A DNA stretch of 17,898 nt from Desulfobacterales bacterium. Its GTDB lineage: Bacteria > Desulfobacterota > Desulfobacteria > Desulfobacterales > JASFBJ01. The position numbers and the translations under genes are program-made. Shown here piece by piece: positions 7,082-14,710 of the stretch. Every line of letters begins with the position of its first letter. The first letter of the stretch is position 1. Below the pieces are notes generated by a model, which worked only from the letters and a program-made list of their open reading frames with translations, was not told where the DNA came from and did not search any database. Where the stretch lies: contig JASFBJ010000032.1 in NCBI GenBank assembly GCA_030149585.1, forward strand, positions 1 through 17,898, given 5' to 3'.

Positions 7082-8227
7082 ATGAAACCGGCGGTTTGTA
7101 CCGGAGTACATTTTATTAATGGAGATGAGGCTTGTGCTGAAGGTGCTATAGCTGCAGGGTGTAAATTTTTTGGTGGGTACCCAATAACCCCTGCAACCGA
7201 AGTTGCCGAGCAGATGTCGCTAAGACTTCCTGAAGTAGGTGGAACCTTTATTCAGATGGAGGATGAAATTGCGGCTATGACCTCAATCCTGGGCGGCGCC
7301 TGGGCTGGTTGCAAAACAATGACAGCGACTTCCGGCCCGGGATTTAGTCTTATGATGGAAACCGTTGGCCTGGCAGTTGTAACTGAGACCCCTTGTGTAA
7401 TTGTTAATGTTCAGAGGGGAGGCCCTTCAACCGGTTTGCCGACCCAGGGCGCTCAATCGGATATGATGCAGGCCAAATGGGGTTCCCATGGGGATTATGA
7501 GATAATAGCCCTTGCGCCATCCTCACCACAGGAGATGTTTGATTTTACCATTATAGCCTTTAATTTAAGTGAAACCTACAGGACGCCGGTTTTTATCATG
7601 TCTGATGAAATTATCGGCCATATGAGTGAAAAAGTTATAATTCCTCATAAAAAGAAAATCAAAATAATCAACCGAAAAAAACCAGCCAAGGTTAAACAGG
7701 GGTTCAAGCCATTTAAGCCTGGAGCCAATGGCGTAGCTCCCATGCCCGCGATTGGTGAAGGATATAAGGTACATATTACAGGATTGACCCACGATGAAAA
7801 AGGATATCCCGTAATGACGGTTGAAGCCCAGGAAGAAATGATGGCCAGGTTGCTGGGAAAAATAAGAAATAACCTGGATGATATTATTTTAACCGAGGAT
7901 TATTTGCTAAATGATGCCAAAATTATAATTATTACATACGGTGTTTCCGCCAGAACCAGCTACACTGCCGTGGATGAGGCTCGAAGCAGGGGAATCAAGG
8001 CTGGATTGCTGCGCCTGATAACTGTCTGGCCTTTTCCTGAAGAGTTGATCAGGAATCTGGCAAAAAAAGCAAAGGGTTTTATAACAGTAGAGATAAATAT
8101 GGGCCAGATCAGCCGCGAAGTAGAGCGCTGCGCTGGGGGTTTAGCGCCCTGTTATCTGGCAGGTCATGCAGGGGGAGCAATAATAACACCGGATAAGGTG
8201 CTGGCTCTAATGCAGGAGAAATTTTAA
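7082..8227 (+). CDS. korA: 2-oxoglutarate-type ferredoxin oxidoreductase, alpha subunit
   Basis: This is the pyrimidine-binding/transketolase-like subunit of the CoA-dependent 2-oxoacid:ferredoxin oxidoreductase (2-oxoacid + CoA + oxidised ferredoxin to acyl-CoA + CO2 + reduced ferredoxin). It has 381 residues and starts at ATG 7082 with an AAGGAAATAAGG ribosome-binding site. Family motifs are GYPITPATE (32-40), the conserved acidic QMEDE (58-62), TATSGPGFSLMME (81-93) and QRGGPSTGLPTQGAQSD (111-127). The C-terminal domain, from about 275, is of the transketolase C-terminal type. A separate gamma subunit and no N-terminal gamma fusion point to the KorA type and argue against a pyruvate-type single-chain enzyme. 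2-oxoglutarate is the likeliest substrate, but branched-chain 2-oxoacids (VorB-like) cannot be excluded from sequence alone. korB starts 2 nt after its stop. Confidence 0.92.
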   Translation: MKPAVCTGVHFINGDEACAEGAIAAGCKFFGGYPITPATEVAEQMSLRLPEVGGTFIQMEDEIAAMTSILGGAWAGCKTMTATSGPGFSLMMETVGLAVVTETPCVIVNVQRGGPSTGLPTQGAQSDMMQAKWGSHGDYEIIALAPSSPQEMFDFTIIAFNLSETYRTPVFIMSDEIIGHMSEKVIIPHKKKIKIINRKKPAKVKQGFKPFKPGANGVAPMPAIGEGYKVHITGLTHDEKGYPVMTVEAQEEMMARLLGKIRNNLDDIILTEDYLLNDAKIIIITYGVSARTSYTAVDEARSRGIKAGLLRLITVWPFPEELIRNLAKKAKGFITVEINMGQISREVERCAGGLAPCYLAGHAGGAIITPDKVLALMQEKF

Positions 8228-8229
8228 AT

Positions 8230-9072
8230 ATGCCCTCTGTAAATAAAACTTTTCAAGCTGATAAACATCCCCTTGAAGACCTGCTGCGAGTTGATAGACT
8301 GCCACATATCTGGTGTCCGGGGTGCGGTATCGGCTCTGTTTTCAGCGCATGCTTAAGGTCTATAAAAAACAGCGGCATAGATTATAATAATTTTGCCATG
8401 GTTTCCGGCATTGGTTGTTCCGGCCGGGGCGCGGGTTATATAAATATTGATTCTTTTCATACCACCCATGGCCGCGCCATTCCCTTTGCTACCGGTATTA
8501 AACTGGCTAACCCTGATATTAATGTAATTGTTTTTTCAGGTGACGGAGATCTTTGTGCTATTGGCGGCAACCATTTAATTCATGCTGCCCGGAGAAATAT
8601 GGATATCACGGTTATTTGCGTTAATAATCTGATTTACGGAATGACCGGGGGTCAGGTAGCTGCGACCACGCCCCATATGTATCGCTCTTCCACCACTGCT
8701 GCCGGCAATCCTGAGTCTCCTTTTAATCTGCCCTTGCTGGCCTACGCTGCCGGAGCTACTTATATTGCCCGCTGGACCATGCTGCACTCCCGTGATGTCA
8801 GCGATGCAGTCAGTGAGGCCATTGGTCGTAAAGGGTTTTCCTTTATTGAGGTGCTTTCCCCCTGCCCTATTAATTTCGGCAGGCGGAATAAGGAAAAATC
8901 TCTTGATACCCTGCGAATGTACCATGAAAAAAGCATCATTAAGAATAACGCTACTCCTGCTGAACTGGATATAGAATATGGCAAAAGCATAGTACTGGGA
9001 AAATTTATCGATATTCAAAAACCTACATACAGCGAAAACTATTCCAGGGTGCATAATCCAAATGATGAATAG
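8230..9072 (+). CDS. korB: 2-oxoglutarate-type ferredoxin oxidoreductase, TPP-binding beta subunit
   Basis: This 280-residue subunit binds thiamine diphosphate and supplies the catalytic centre of the Kor complex. The visible motifs are CPGCG (29-33), GIGCSGR (60-66), HTTHGRA (77-83) and the TPP/Mg2+ motif GDGD (104-107) running to NN (132-133) with YGMTGGQ (136-142). In related enzymes the cysteines of CPGCG and others ligate a [4Fe-4S] cluster near the TPP. Its start is 2 nt after korA with an AGGAGA 11 nt upstream, so translation is probably coupled. Length and motif order are normal for KorB. Confidence 0.93.
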   Translation: MPSVNKTFQADKHPLEDLLRVDRLPHIWCPGCGIGSVFSACLRSIKNSGIDYNNFAMVSGIGCSGRGAGYINIDSFHTTHGRAIPFATGIKLANPDINVIVFSGDGDLCAIGGNHLIHAARRNMDITVICVNNLIYGMTGGQVAATTPHMYRSSTTAAGNPESPFNLPLLAYAAGATYIARWTMLHSRDVSDAVSEAIGRKGFSFIEVLSPCPINFGRRNKEKSLDTLRMYHEKSIIKNNATPAELDIEYGKSIVLGKFIDIQKPTYSENYSRVHNPNDE

Positions 9073-9084
9073 AGAGTAATATTA

Positions 9085-9672
9085 ATGGTAAAACAGCAAA
9101 GAAAAGAAGTTATTATCACCGGCTTTGGAGGACAGGGGATCGTTCTTGCCGGCAAGATACTCGGCATGGCGGCTGTCCTTGGTGATAAGCGACAAAGTAC
9201 CCTGGTGCAATCCTATGGCCCGGAATCCAGAGGCGGGGCCTGCTGTGCCCAGGTTATTATTTCTGATGATACTATTCAATATCCTTATATAACCTGTCCG
9301 GATATACTGGTTTGCATGTCACAGTCTGCTTTTGAAAAATATCAGGCTCAGCTTAAACCAGAAGGGGTTCTCTTAACTGACAGGGATCTTGTGATAATGG
9401 ATGAACAAAAGGATCATTTTTCAATTCCAGCAACCAGAATTGCCGAGGATCTTGGCCGCAAAATGATGGCCAATATTATAATGATTGGATTTACTATTGC
9501 AATTACCGGCCTTATAAGTTCAAGCGCTGTCCGTGAGTCGATTAAATCTTCTGTTCCTCCTGGAACAGATAAGCTGAATCTAAAAGCTTTTAGCAAGGGC
9601 TTTGATTATGGCATGGCAAAATTGAAAGGCCTCCGGAAAAAAGCCAGTGGCCGTTCGGGAGTATTAATATGA
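9085..9672 (+). CDS. korC: 2-oxoglutarate-type ferredoxin oxidoreductase, gamma subunit
   Basis: This is the 195-residue gamma subunit, which completes the CoA-binding catalytic domain of the oxidoreductase. Diagnostic segments are GFGGQGIVLAGKILG (13-27) and QSYGPESRGG (42-51), followed by the usual alternating strand/helix core. It begins 12 nt after korB. Its TGA overlaps the ATG of the large HdrA/GltD-like gene (ATGA at 9669-9672), direct evidence that the oxidoreductase and the Hdr-like flavoprotein are translated as one unit. Confidence 0.92.
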   Translation: MVKQQRKEVIITGFGGQGIVLAGKILGMAAVLGDKRQSTLVQSYGPESRGGACCAQVIISDDTIQYPYITCPDILVCMSQSAFEKYQAQLKPEGVLLTDRDLVIMDEQKDHFSIPATRIAEDLGRKMMANIIMIGFTIAITGLISSSAVRESIKSSVPPGTDKLNLKAFSKGFDYGMAKLKGLRKKASGRSGVLI

Positions 9673-12600
9673 AACTCCCCAAAGATCGTTTACCCAAAAT
9701 AATTATCATAGGAGCTACACCTGCCGGTATTGCAGCAGTCAATAAACTTGGTGAACTTGGAATGCCGGTTACCCTGGTGGATAGTGAACCAGATATTGAT
9801 CAAAAACTCAGTCATGAGAAATGGCGTCTGAAATCCGGTATCTTACTTAACCACGCCCATCGGCCAGGATTGCTGAGAATTTTACGAAATCCAGGTATAA
9901 ATTGTATTTTACCAGCAAAAATCAATTCAATTAAACATAATCTGCAGGGTTTCAGAGTTTCTTTAACACCTTTGCAAACCTTTATAGACCCTGATAAATG
10001 CACACTTTGCGGCAAATGTGTGACAATTTGCCCGGTTGAAATCGAAGATCATCAAAAAGCGATTAAATTTACCAGCCGCCAAAGTTTACCTGGCCGGGTT
10101 ATAATTGATAAAAGACGTTTGCCTTTTTGCCGTCAGGATTGCCCACTTGGCGTTAATGTTCAAGGTTATCTGGCTTTGACTAAAAAAAAGAGATTTAAAG
10201 AAGCCTTAGAGCTGATTCGTGAAAAAAATATTCTTCCTGGAATTTGCGGCAGAATCTGCACCCATCCTTGTGAAGCGCAATGCCGCCGGCAGGAACTGGA
10301 TGATTCAATTGCCATAAAAGATATTAAACGGTTTCTGGCAGATTATGAAATAACCCACTTATCCAGCGATAAACCAAATATTCAGCCGGAAATATTGCCC
10401 AATGCCCCAAAAATTGCGGTTATTGGATCAGGGCCTGCTGGTTTGGCGGCAGCAGCAGAGCTCTCAAGGCTTGGAGGGCGCGTAATAATTTTTGAAAAAG
10501 CGGAAAAGGCCGGTGGATTGCTTCGCTACGGAATAGGACCTCACCGCTTACCCAGAAATATTCTGGATAATGAACTGGATTATCTGACCAGGATTGGTGT
10601 TGAAATTTTAACCTCTCAGGAGATTGATTTTGCCAAAGGGTTTGAGGATTTTAAACAAAAATTTGCGGCCGTGGTTCTTGCAACCGGAACCTGGCAGGAT
10701 CGTAAACTGGGAGTTGAAGGTGAGGATCTGACAAATATTGAAGGATGCCTGTCTTGTCTTTATAAGTTTAATAATGGCGAGCTTGAACCTTCTGCTGAAA
10801 AGGTTGTGGTGATAGGTGATGGCAATGCGGCCTTTGATCTTGCCCGCTGTCTGGCGCGTCTGGGACGTCAGGTTACCATCCTTTCCTGGTTTGACAAAGA
10901 TAATATTCCTGGTGATGAAGAAGAGGTTAGAGCCGCTCTGGAAGAGGGAATTATTATCAAAAACAACTGTCAGGTGATAGGGTTTTCAGGTAAAAATTCC
11001 ATATTTAAAAAATTATTATGCAAACCCACCCGGCCTGGACAACTGGATCAAAATCAGACAGACCAAAAACAGACAAACCAAAAGCATACAAACCAGAATA
11101 ATATAATCTGGCCTGAAATTATTCCCAAAAGTGAGATCTTTGAACTTGAGTATGACCGTGCTTTTGTGGCTATCGGCCAAATGGGAGCTTTGCAGCAGAA
11201 AAAGGTTACACCAGATCTTGAAATTAATACAGCCGGTTATATTAAAACAAATAATAAATATTATACTACGTTGCGAGGGATTTATGCCGTTGGTGACGCT
11301 GTAACCGGCCCATCGGCTGTTATTTCGGCAATGGCCCACGGCAAGTTAGCCGCCGGGCAGATAGCTTATGATATAGGACTCAGCAAATTACCTCCTCAAA
11401 CTGAATCAAATAGACCTGCCTGGAAAGATTTTAATCCAATCGCTCAGAATTTACCCAAATTAAAAAAAGCACAGATGCCTGAAGAACAACCGGTTTTCAG
11501 GAAAAATAATTTTAGTGAAGTAGCTTTGGGCTTGACAAAAGATCAGGTGATTTATGAAGCCCAGCGTTGTCTGCAATGCGGTATTTGCGCTGAATGTATG
11601 TTATGTGTTGAGGAATGTGGAGCCATCAAGGCTGTCAGACATGACGAAATTGAAGAAAAACGGGTGGAGTACGCCGGGTCGATTATTATTGCGGATCCAG
11701 CTCAGGCAACTAGTGTCAAAGGAGAAGATATAATTCGGGCCTATGGCCCAAAAGCCGGCACAACTGATACATTAACCATGTTTACCCGTGGTTTTGCAGC
11801 CGCTGGTCAGGCTATGGCGCTTTTGGGCAATACTTCCCAAAGCCCTAAGGGCCGTATTTCATATTCCCAGCCTGATCCAGGTCTGGCACCGCAGATCAGA
11901 ATCGGTGTATTTGTCTGCCAATGTAATCTCTCTTTAGGCTGGCTGCCTGAAATGGATGAATATGTCAACCATTTGACTTCTGATGCCGCTATAGTTCATA
12001 CGGAAATATTACCGGCAGCCTGCGTGCCTGCCGGCAGTTCTTCGATTGTGGATACTGTGCGCGGCAAAGGTATTACCCGTATTGTTCTGGCCTCTTGTGT
12101 TTGCTGTCCCTTGAATTATGTTTGCAGTGCCTGTACTGATCAGAGAAGCCGTCTGAAAGAGGCTCTTTTTACAGCCACCGGCATCAGCCGCTCAATGGTG
12201 GAAACATGCAATATCCGGGGAGAAGCCCTTGGCCTTATTGCAAAGGATCCATTGACTGCCCTGCAGCATTTTAAAGGTCTGCTTGAAAGATCATTAAAGC
12301 GGGTTCACCGCCTTAAACCATTTGCCGTTCCTGTCAGAACTTATAATTTTAGAACTGCTGTAATAGGCAGCTCCGAGGCTGCCATAACAAGTGCCATGAC
12401 TCTGGCTAAATCAGGAAGAGATGTAGTATTGCTTGGAACTGCATCTGAGCCCCTGAGCATTGATCTGGAGCAGACCAATATACAATGTGTTGCAGGTTCC
12501 ACCGTCACGCAGTTTGGCGGAACACTTGGTGATTTTGAAGTTATTGTTAAAAACGGGGATCAGCAGCAGCAAATTCAGGTTGGAGCTGTAATTCTTGGAG

Positions 12601-13082
12601 AAAAAGCCCGTCGAGCCATTAAATACATTCGTCAGCCCGAATTACCAGGAAAGGAAGTCAGCGCGGTTATGCAGAAAAAAGGCGTGACCGGGGTTCCTTA
12701 TTTTTATCCTGGGATGACTCAGATATCCGGCCTTTTTCTGGCAAATCCAAAAAAGATCAGCCTTTCTCTTAGAAAAAAAGGCGCGGCTGCCGCGGTTCTG
12801 GCGGCTGCTGTTATGCCGCGGGGGCCCCGTTTAAGCAAAGGTTATACTGTAGCTGTCGACAAAAATAAATGCAGGGGCTGTGGTCGCTGCATACAGGTTT
12901 GTCCCTACTTTGCGATTACCTTACAAACAGATTCAAACCAGGGCTGGTTTGCCGTTGTTGATGATGCCTTTTGCAAGGGGTGCGGCAATTGTATTTCGGT
13001 TTGCCCTTCTAATGCAGCGGACAGTCCTTATCGGAGCCAGGTTCATCTGGAACGAATCCTGGAAGAAATATTACAGCAATAG
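9669..13082 (+). CDS. Giant HdrA/GltD-like multidomain iron-sulfur flavoprotein
   Basis: This is a 1137-residue cytoplasmic electron-transfer protein. Domains in order: a degenerate Rossmann segment (GATPAG, 15-20) and one ferredoxin motif C111-x2-C114-x2-C117-x3-C121-P, recalling the N-terminal FAD part of HdrA. A GltD/DPYD-type module follows, with N-terminal cysteines C154, C158, C193, C197, C201 and C205. It has an FAD-binding GSGPAG (253-258), an NAD(P)H-site GDGNAA (383-388) and the FAD-closing GDAVTGPSAVISAMAHG (542-558). Next is a cysteine cluster C634/C637/C640/C643/C646/C650. An HdrA N-terminal-like domain comes after (C750xC752, C785, C810, C812C813) with a second, degraded Rossmann motif (GSSEAA, 900-905), and finally a C-terminal 2x[4Fe-4S] ferredoxin (C1068-C1078, C1102-C1112). 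It probably lets NAD(P)H exchange electrons with the Hdr/ferredoxin system. RBS GGGAG lies 7 nt before the ATG. An in-frame 15-bp tandem repeat encodes residues 460-477. The domain calls are good; the exact reaction is inference. Confidence 0.82.
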   Translation: MKLPKDRLPKIIIIGATPAGIAAVNKLGELGMPVTLVDSEPDIDQKLSHEKWRLKSGILLNHAHRPGLLRILRNPGINCILPAKINSIKHNLQGFRVSLTPLQTFIDPDKCTLCGKCVTICPVEIEDHQKAIKFTSRQSLPGRVIIDKRRLPFCRQDCPLGVNVQGYLALTKKKRFKEALELIREKNILPGICGRICTHPCEAQCRRQELDDSIAIKDIKRFLADYEITHLSSDKPNIQPEILPNAPKIAVIGSGPAGLAAAAELSRLGGRVIIFEKAEKAGGLLRYGIGPHRLPRNILDNELDYLTRIGVEILTSQEIDFAKGFEDFKQKFAAVVLATGTWQDRKLGVEGEDLTNIEGCLSCLYKFNNGELEPSAEKVVVIGDGNAAFDLARCLARLGRQVTILSWFDKDNIPGDEEEVRAALEEGIIIKNNCQVIGFSGKNSIFKKLLCKPTRPGQLDQNQTDQKQTNQKHTNQNNIIWPEIIPKSEIFELEYDRAFVAIGQMGALQQKKVTPDLEINTAGYIKTNNKYYTTLRGIYAVGDAVTGPSAVISAMAHGKLAAGQIAYDIGLSKLPPQTESNRPAWKDFNPIAQNLPKLKKAQMPEEQPVFRKNNFSEVALGLTKDQVIYEAQRCLQCGICAECMLCVEECGAIKAVRHDEIEEKRVEYAGSIIIADPAQATSVKGEDIIRAYGPKAGTTDTLTMFTRGFAAAGQAMALLGNTSQSPKGRISYSQPDPGLAPQIRIGVFVCQCNLSLGWLPEMDEYVNHLTSDAAIVHTEILPAACVPAGSSSIVDTVRGKGITRIVLASCVCCPLNYVCSACTDQRSRLKEALFTATGISRSMVETCNIRGEALGLIAKDPLTALQHFKGLLERSLKRVHRLKPFAVPVRTYNFRTAVIGSSEAAITSAMTLAKSGRDVVLLGTASEPLSIDLEQTNIQCVAGSTVTQFGGTLGDFEVIVKNGDQQQQIQVGAVILGEKARRAIKYIRQPELPGKEVSAVMQKKGVTGVPYFYPGMTQISGLFLANPKKISLSLRKKGAAAAVLAAAVMPRGPRLSKGYTVAVDKNKCRGCGRCIQVCPYFAITLQTDSNQGWFAVVDDAFCKGCGNCISVCPSNAADSPYRSQVHLERILEEILQQ
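11046..11099 (+). repeat. In-frame 15-bp tandem repeat within the HdrA/GltD-like gene
   Basis: Three and a half degenerate 15-bp units encode DQNQT, DQKQT, NQKHT and NQN (residues 460-477). The low-complexity polar loop sits inside the NAD(P)H-binding part of the GltD-like module, at a place where intact homologues have a short connection. It looks like slippage-driven expansion that keeps the frame. Confidence 0.75.
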
Positions 13083-13095
13083 CGATTTGATAATT

Positions 13096-14682
13096 ATGGA
13101 TAATATAAAAATAATTGTTTTTTTATGCAACTGGGGGCCACATGCAGCCTTTCAGACCATGCAGGAGAACCATGACCAAATTCCTCCTGAAGTAAAGATG
13201 GTGCGAATTCCCTGTATCGGCAGAATAAGCAAAGCCTTATTATTTAAAGCTTTTGAGATGGGGGCAGATGGCGTGGCTCTGGTGGGCTGTCAATCCGGAG
13301 GCTGCCGCTACGGCAGCGGAACTGTTAACGGAGAAATTAATACAGCCGACACCAGAGAAATTATCGAGCTTTTGGGTCTTGGCAAAGAGAGGATGCGTCT
13401 TGCCACTTTTCTGCCGGATCAGGTCGAAAAATTACATAATTTTTTAACCTCATTCAGTCTTGATATAAAGCAGATGGGACCCAGCCCTATTTTGCCGGAC
13501 GCTCCCTTTAAAGCTCATTCACTGTCTTTTGAAAAAATTTCAGGCATCCTAACAAAATATAATGCTTATGGTTGTCAGGATTGCGGGAAATGCACATCTG
13601 CCTGTCCCTTAGCCCTTAGCGGGAAAACATATTCCCCACGTTTGCTGGTTAATGCGATTATTGGAGGTGAGCTTGAATCAGAAGCAGTTAAGCAGGATAT
13701 CTGGTCATGTTTAACCTGTGGACTTTGTTATCAGATATGTCCTTCGGATGTTAATTTTCCAGCCTTTATCGGAGATTTAAGAGCTGAAATTTTTTACGCG
13801 GATAATAGTGAAAGACATCAAGCTCATGGAGGATTTTTTCAGTCCCTTATGCGCTCTATGACAACTCCAGCATTAAAGCCTCAAACTTATCAGTCAATAC
13901 CTGAAGATGTGGAAATCGATCAAAAGAGCGACACTCTTTTTTTTGGCGGGTGTGGGCCTTATTTTGACGTTTTTTTTCAAAACCATTACCGAGTAAATTC
14001 ATCCAGCATTATTCATGATGGTTTGCGGCTGCTGAATTTTTTTGATATCAAACCAGGTATTATGGAGCATGAGCGCTGCTGCGGTCATGATCTGCTCTGG
14101 ACAGGGGATCACCGGAATTTTTTAAAACTTGCACGTCTTAATGTTGAGGCTGTCAAACGCCGGGGAATTAAAGAGCTCATTACAGCCTGCCCCGAGTGTT
14201 ACCGCACAATTGCCTATGATTACCCAAAATATGGTATAGATGTTGATTTTAAGGTGACCCATCTTTATGAAATTCTTGAAAATGAGATTGATAAGGGAGC
14301 GGTTGCCTTTAAAACACTGGATCAAAAAATTACTTATCAGGATGCCTGCCGTTTGAACAGCTCTCCTGAAATAAAGGACCTGCCCGGCAAATTGCTATCC
14401 CGTATAAAGGCCAGGGATTTTGCAGAAGAAAACATCCATCAACAAACTTCGGTTTGCTGCGGCAATTGCGCCTGGACCGGCTGCGATGCCTTCAGCAAAG
14501 CCCTGCAGGTGAAAAAACTGCGCCAGGCGCGAGGCACAGGAAGCCGGCTTTTAATTACTTCCTGCCCCAAATGCCAGGTTCATTTACGCTGTGCCATGGA
14601 AGATCCTCTTTTGGGCCCTGAGCTGATAATGGAAATAACTGATTTGACAAATCTAATAGCAAAAACGATTTATTGGGAATAG
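13096..14682 (+). CDS. MvhD-HdrC-HdrB-like fusion protein
   Basis: I start this 528-residue protein at ATG 13096, 13 nt after the upstream stop. A longer reading frame open from 12880 would overlap the previous gene by 203 bases with no support. Domain 1 (1-125) is MvhD-like, an electron-entry [2Fe-2S] domain, but degenerate: C11-N-W-G14 replaces the usual CNWC, while C40, C65 and C70 remain. Domain 2 (155-230) is HdrC-like with two clusters, C160-C163-C166-C170-P and C205-C208-C211-C215-P. Domain 3 (278-500) is HdrB/HdrD-like with two CCG cysteine motifs: C286...C328C329G...C365xxC368 and C418...C454C455G...C490xxC493. In HdrB these ligate the noncubane [4Fe-4S] clusters that reduce disulfides. 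All HdrB-type cysteines are present, so a heterodisulfide-like or related thiol/disulfide reaction is plausible, with no substrate predictable. No strong ribosome-binding site is visible, so coupling to the upstream stop is likely. Confidence 0.88.
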   Translation: MDNIKIIVFLCNWGPHAAFQTMQENHDQIPPEVKMVRIPCIGRISKALLFKAFEMGADGVALVGCQSGGCRYGSGTVNGEINTADTREIIELLGLGKERMRLATFLPDQVEKLHNFLTSFSLDIKQMGPSPILPDAPFKAHSLSFEKISGILTKYNAYGCQDCGKCTSACPLALSGKTYSPRLLVNAIIGGELESEAVKQDIWSCLTCGLCYQICPSDVNFPAFIGDLRAEIFYADNSERHQAHGGFFQSLMRSMTTPALKPQTYQSIPEDVEIDQKSDTLFFGGCGPYFDVFFQNHYRVNSSSIIHDGLRLLNFFDIKPGIMEHERCCGHDLLWTGDHRNFLKLARLNVEAVKRRGIKELITACPECYRTIAYDYPKYGIDVDFKVTHLYEILENEIDKGAVAFKTLDQKITYQDACRLNSSPEIKDLPGKLLSRIKARDFAEENIHQQTSVCCGNCAWTGCDAFSKALQVKKLRQARGTGSRLLITSCPKCQVHLRCAMEDPLLGPELIMEITDLTNLIAKTIYWE

Positions 14683-14710
14683 TAAAAGAGCAATAAAACA
14701 GGAAAGCAAA

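Noticed and set aside
8575..9054. Minus-strand open frame of 159 codons across korB and its end
   Set aside because: It lies opposite the strongly conserved korB coding sequence, shows no family motifs and has no ribosome-binding context; it is an antisense shadow.
12880..13095. N-terminal extension of the MvhD-HdrC-HdrB fusion (72 extra residues)
   Set aside because: It overlaps the ferredoxin-coding end of the upstream gene in another frame, has no MvhD-like sequence before MDNIKIIVFL, and the ATG at 13096 starts exactly where the domain begins.
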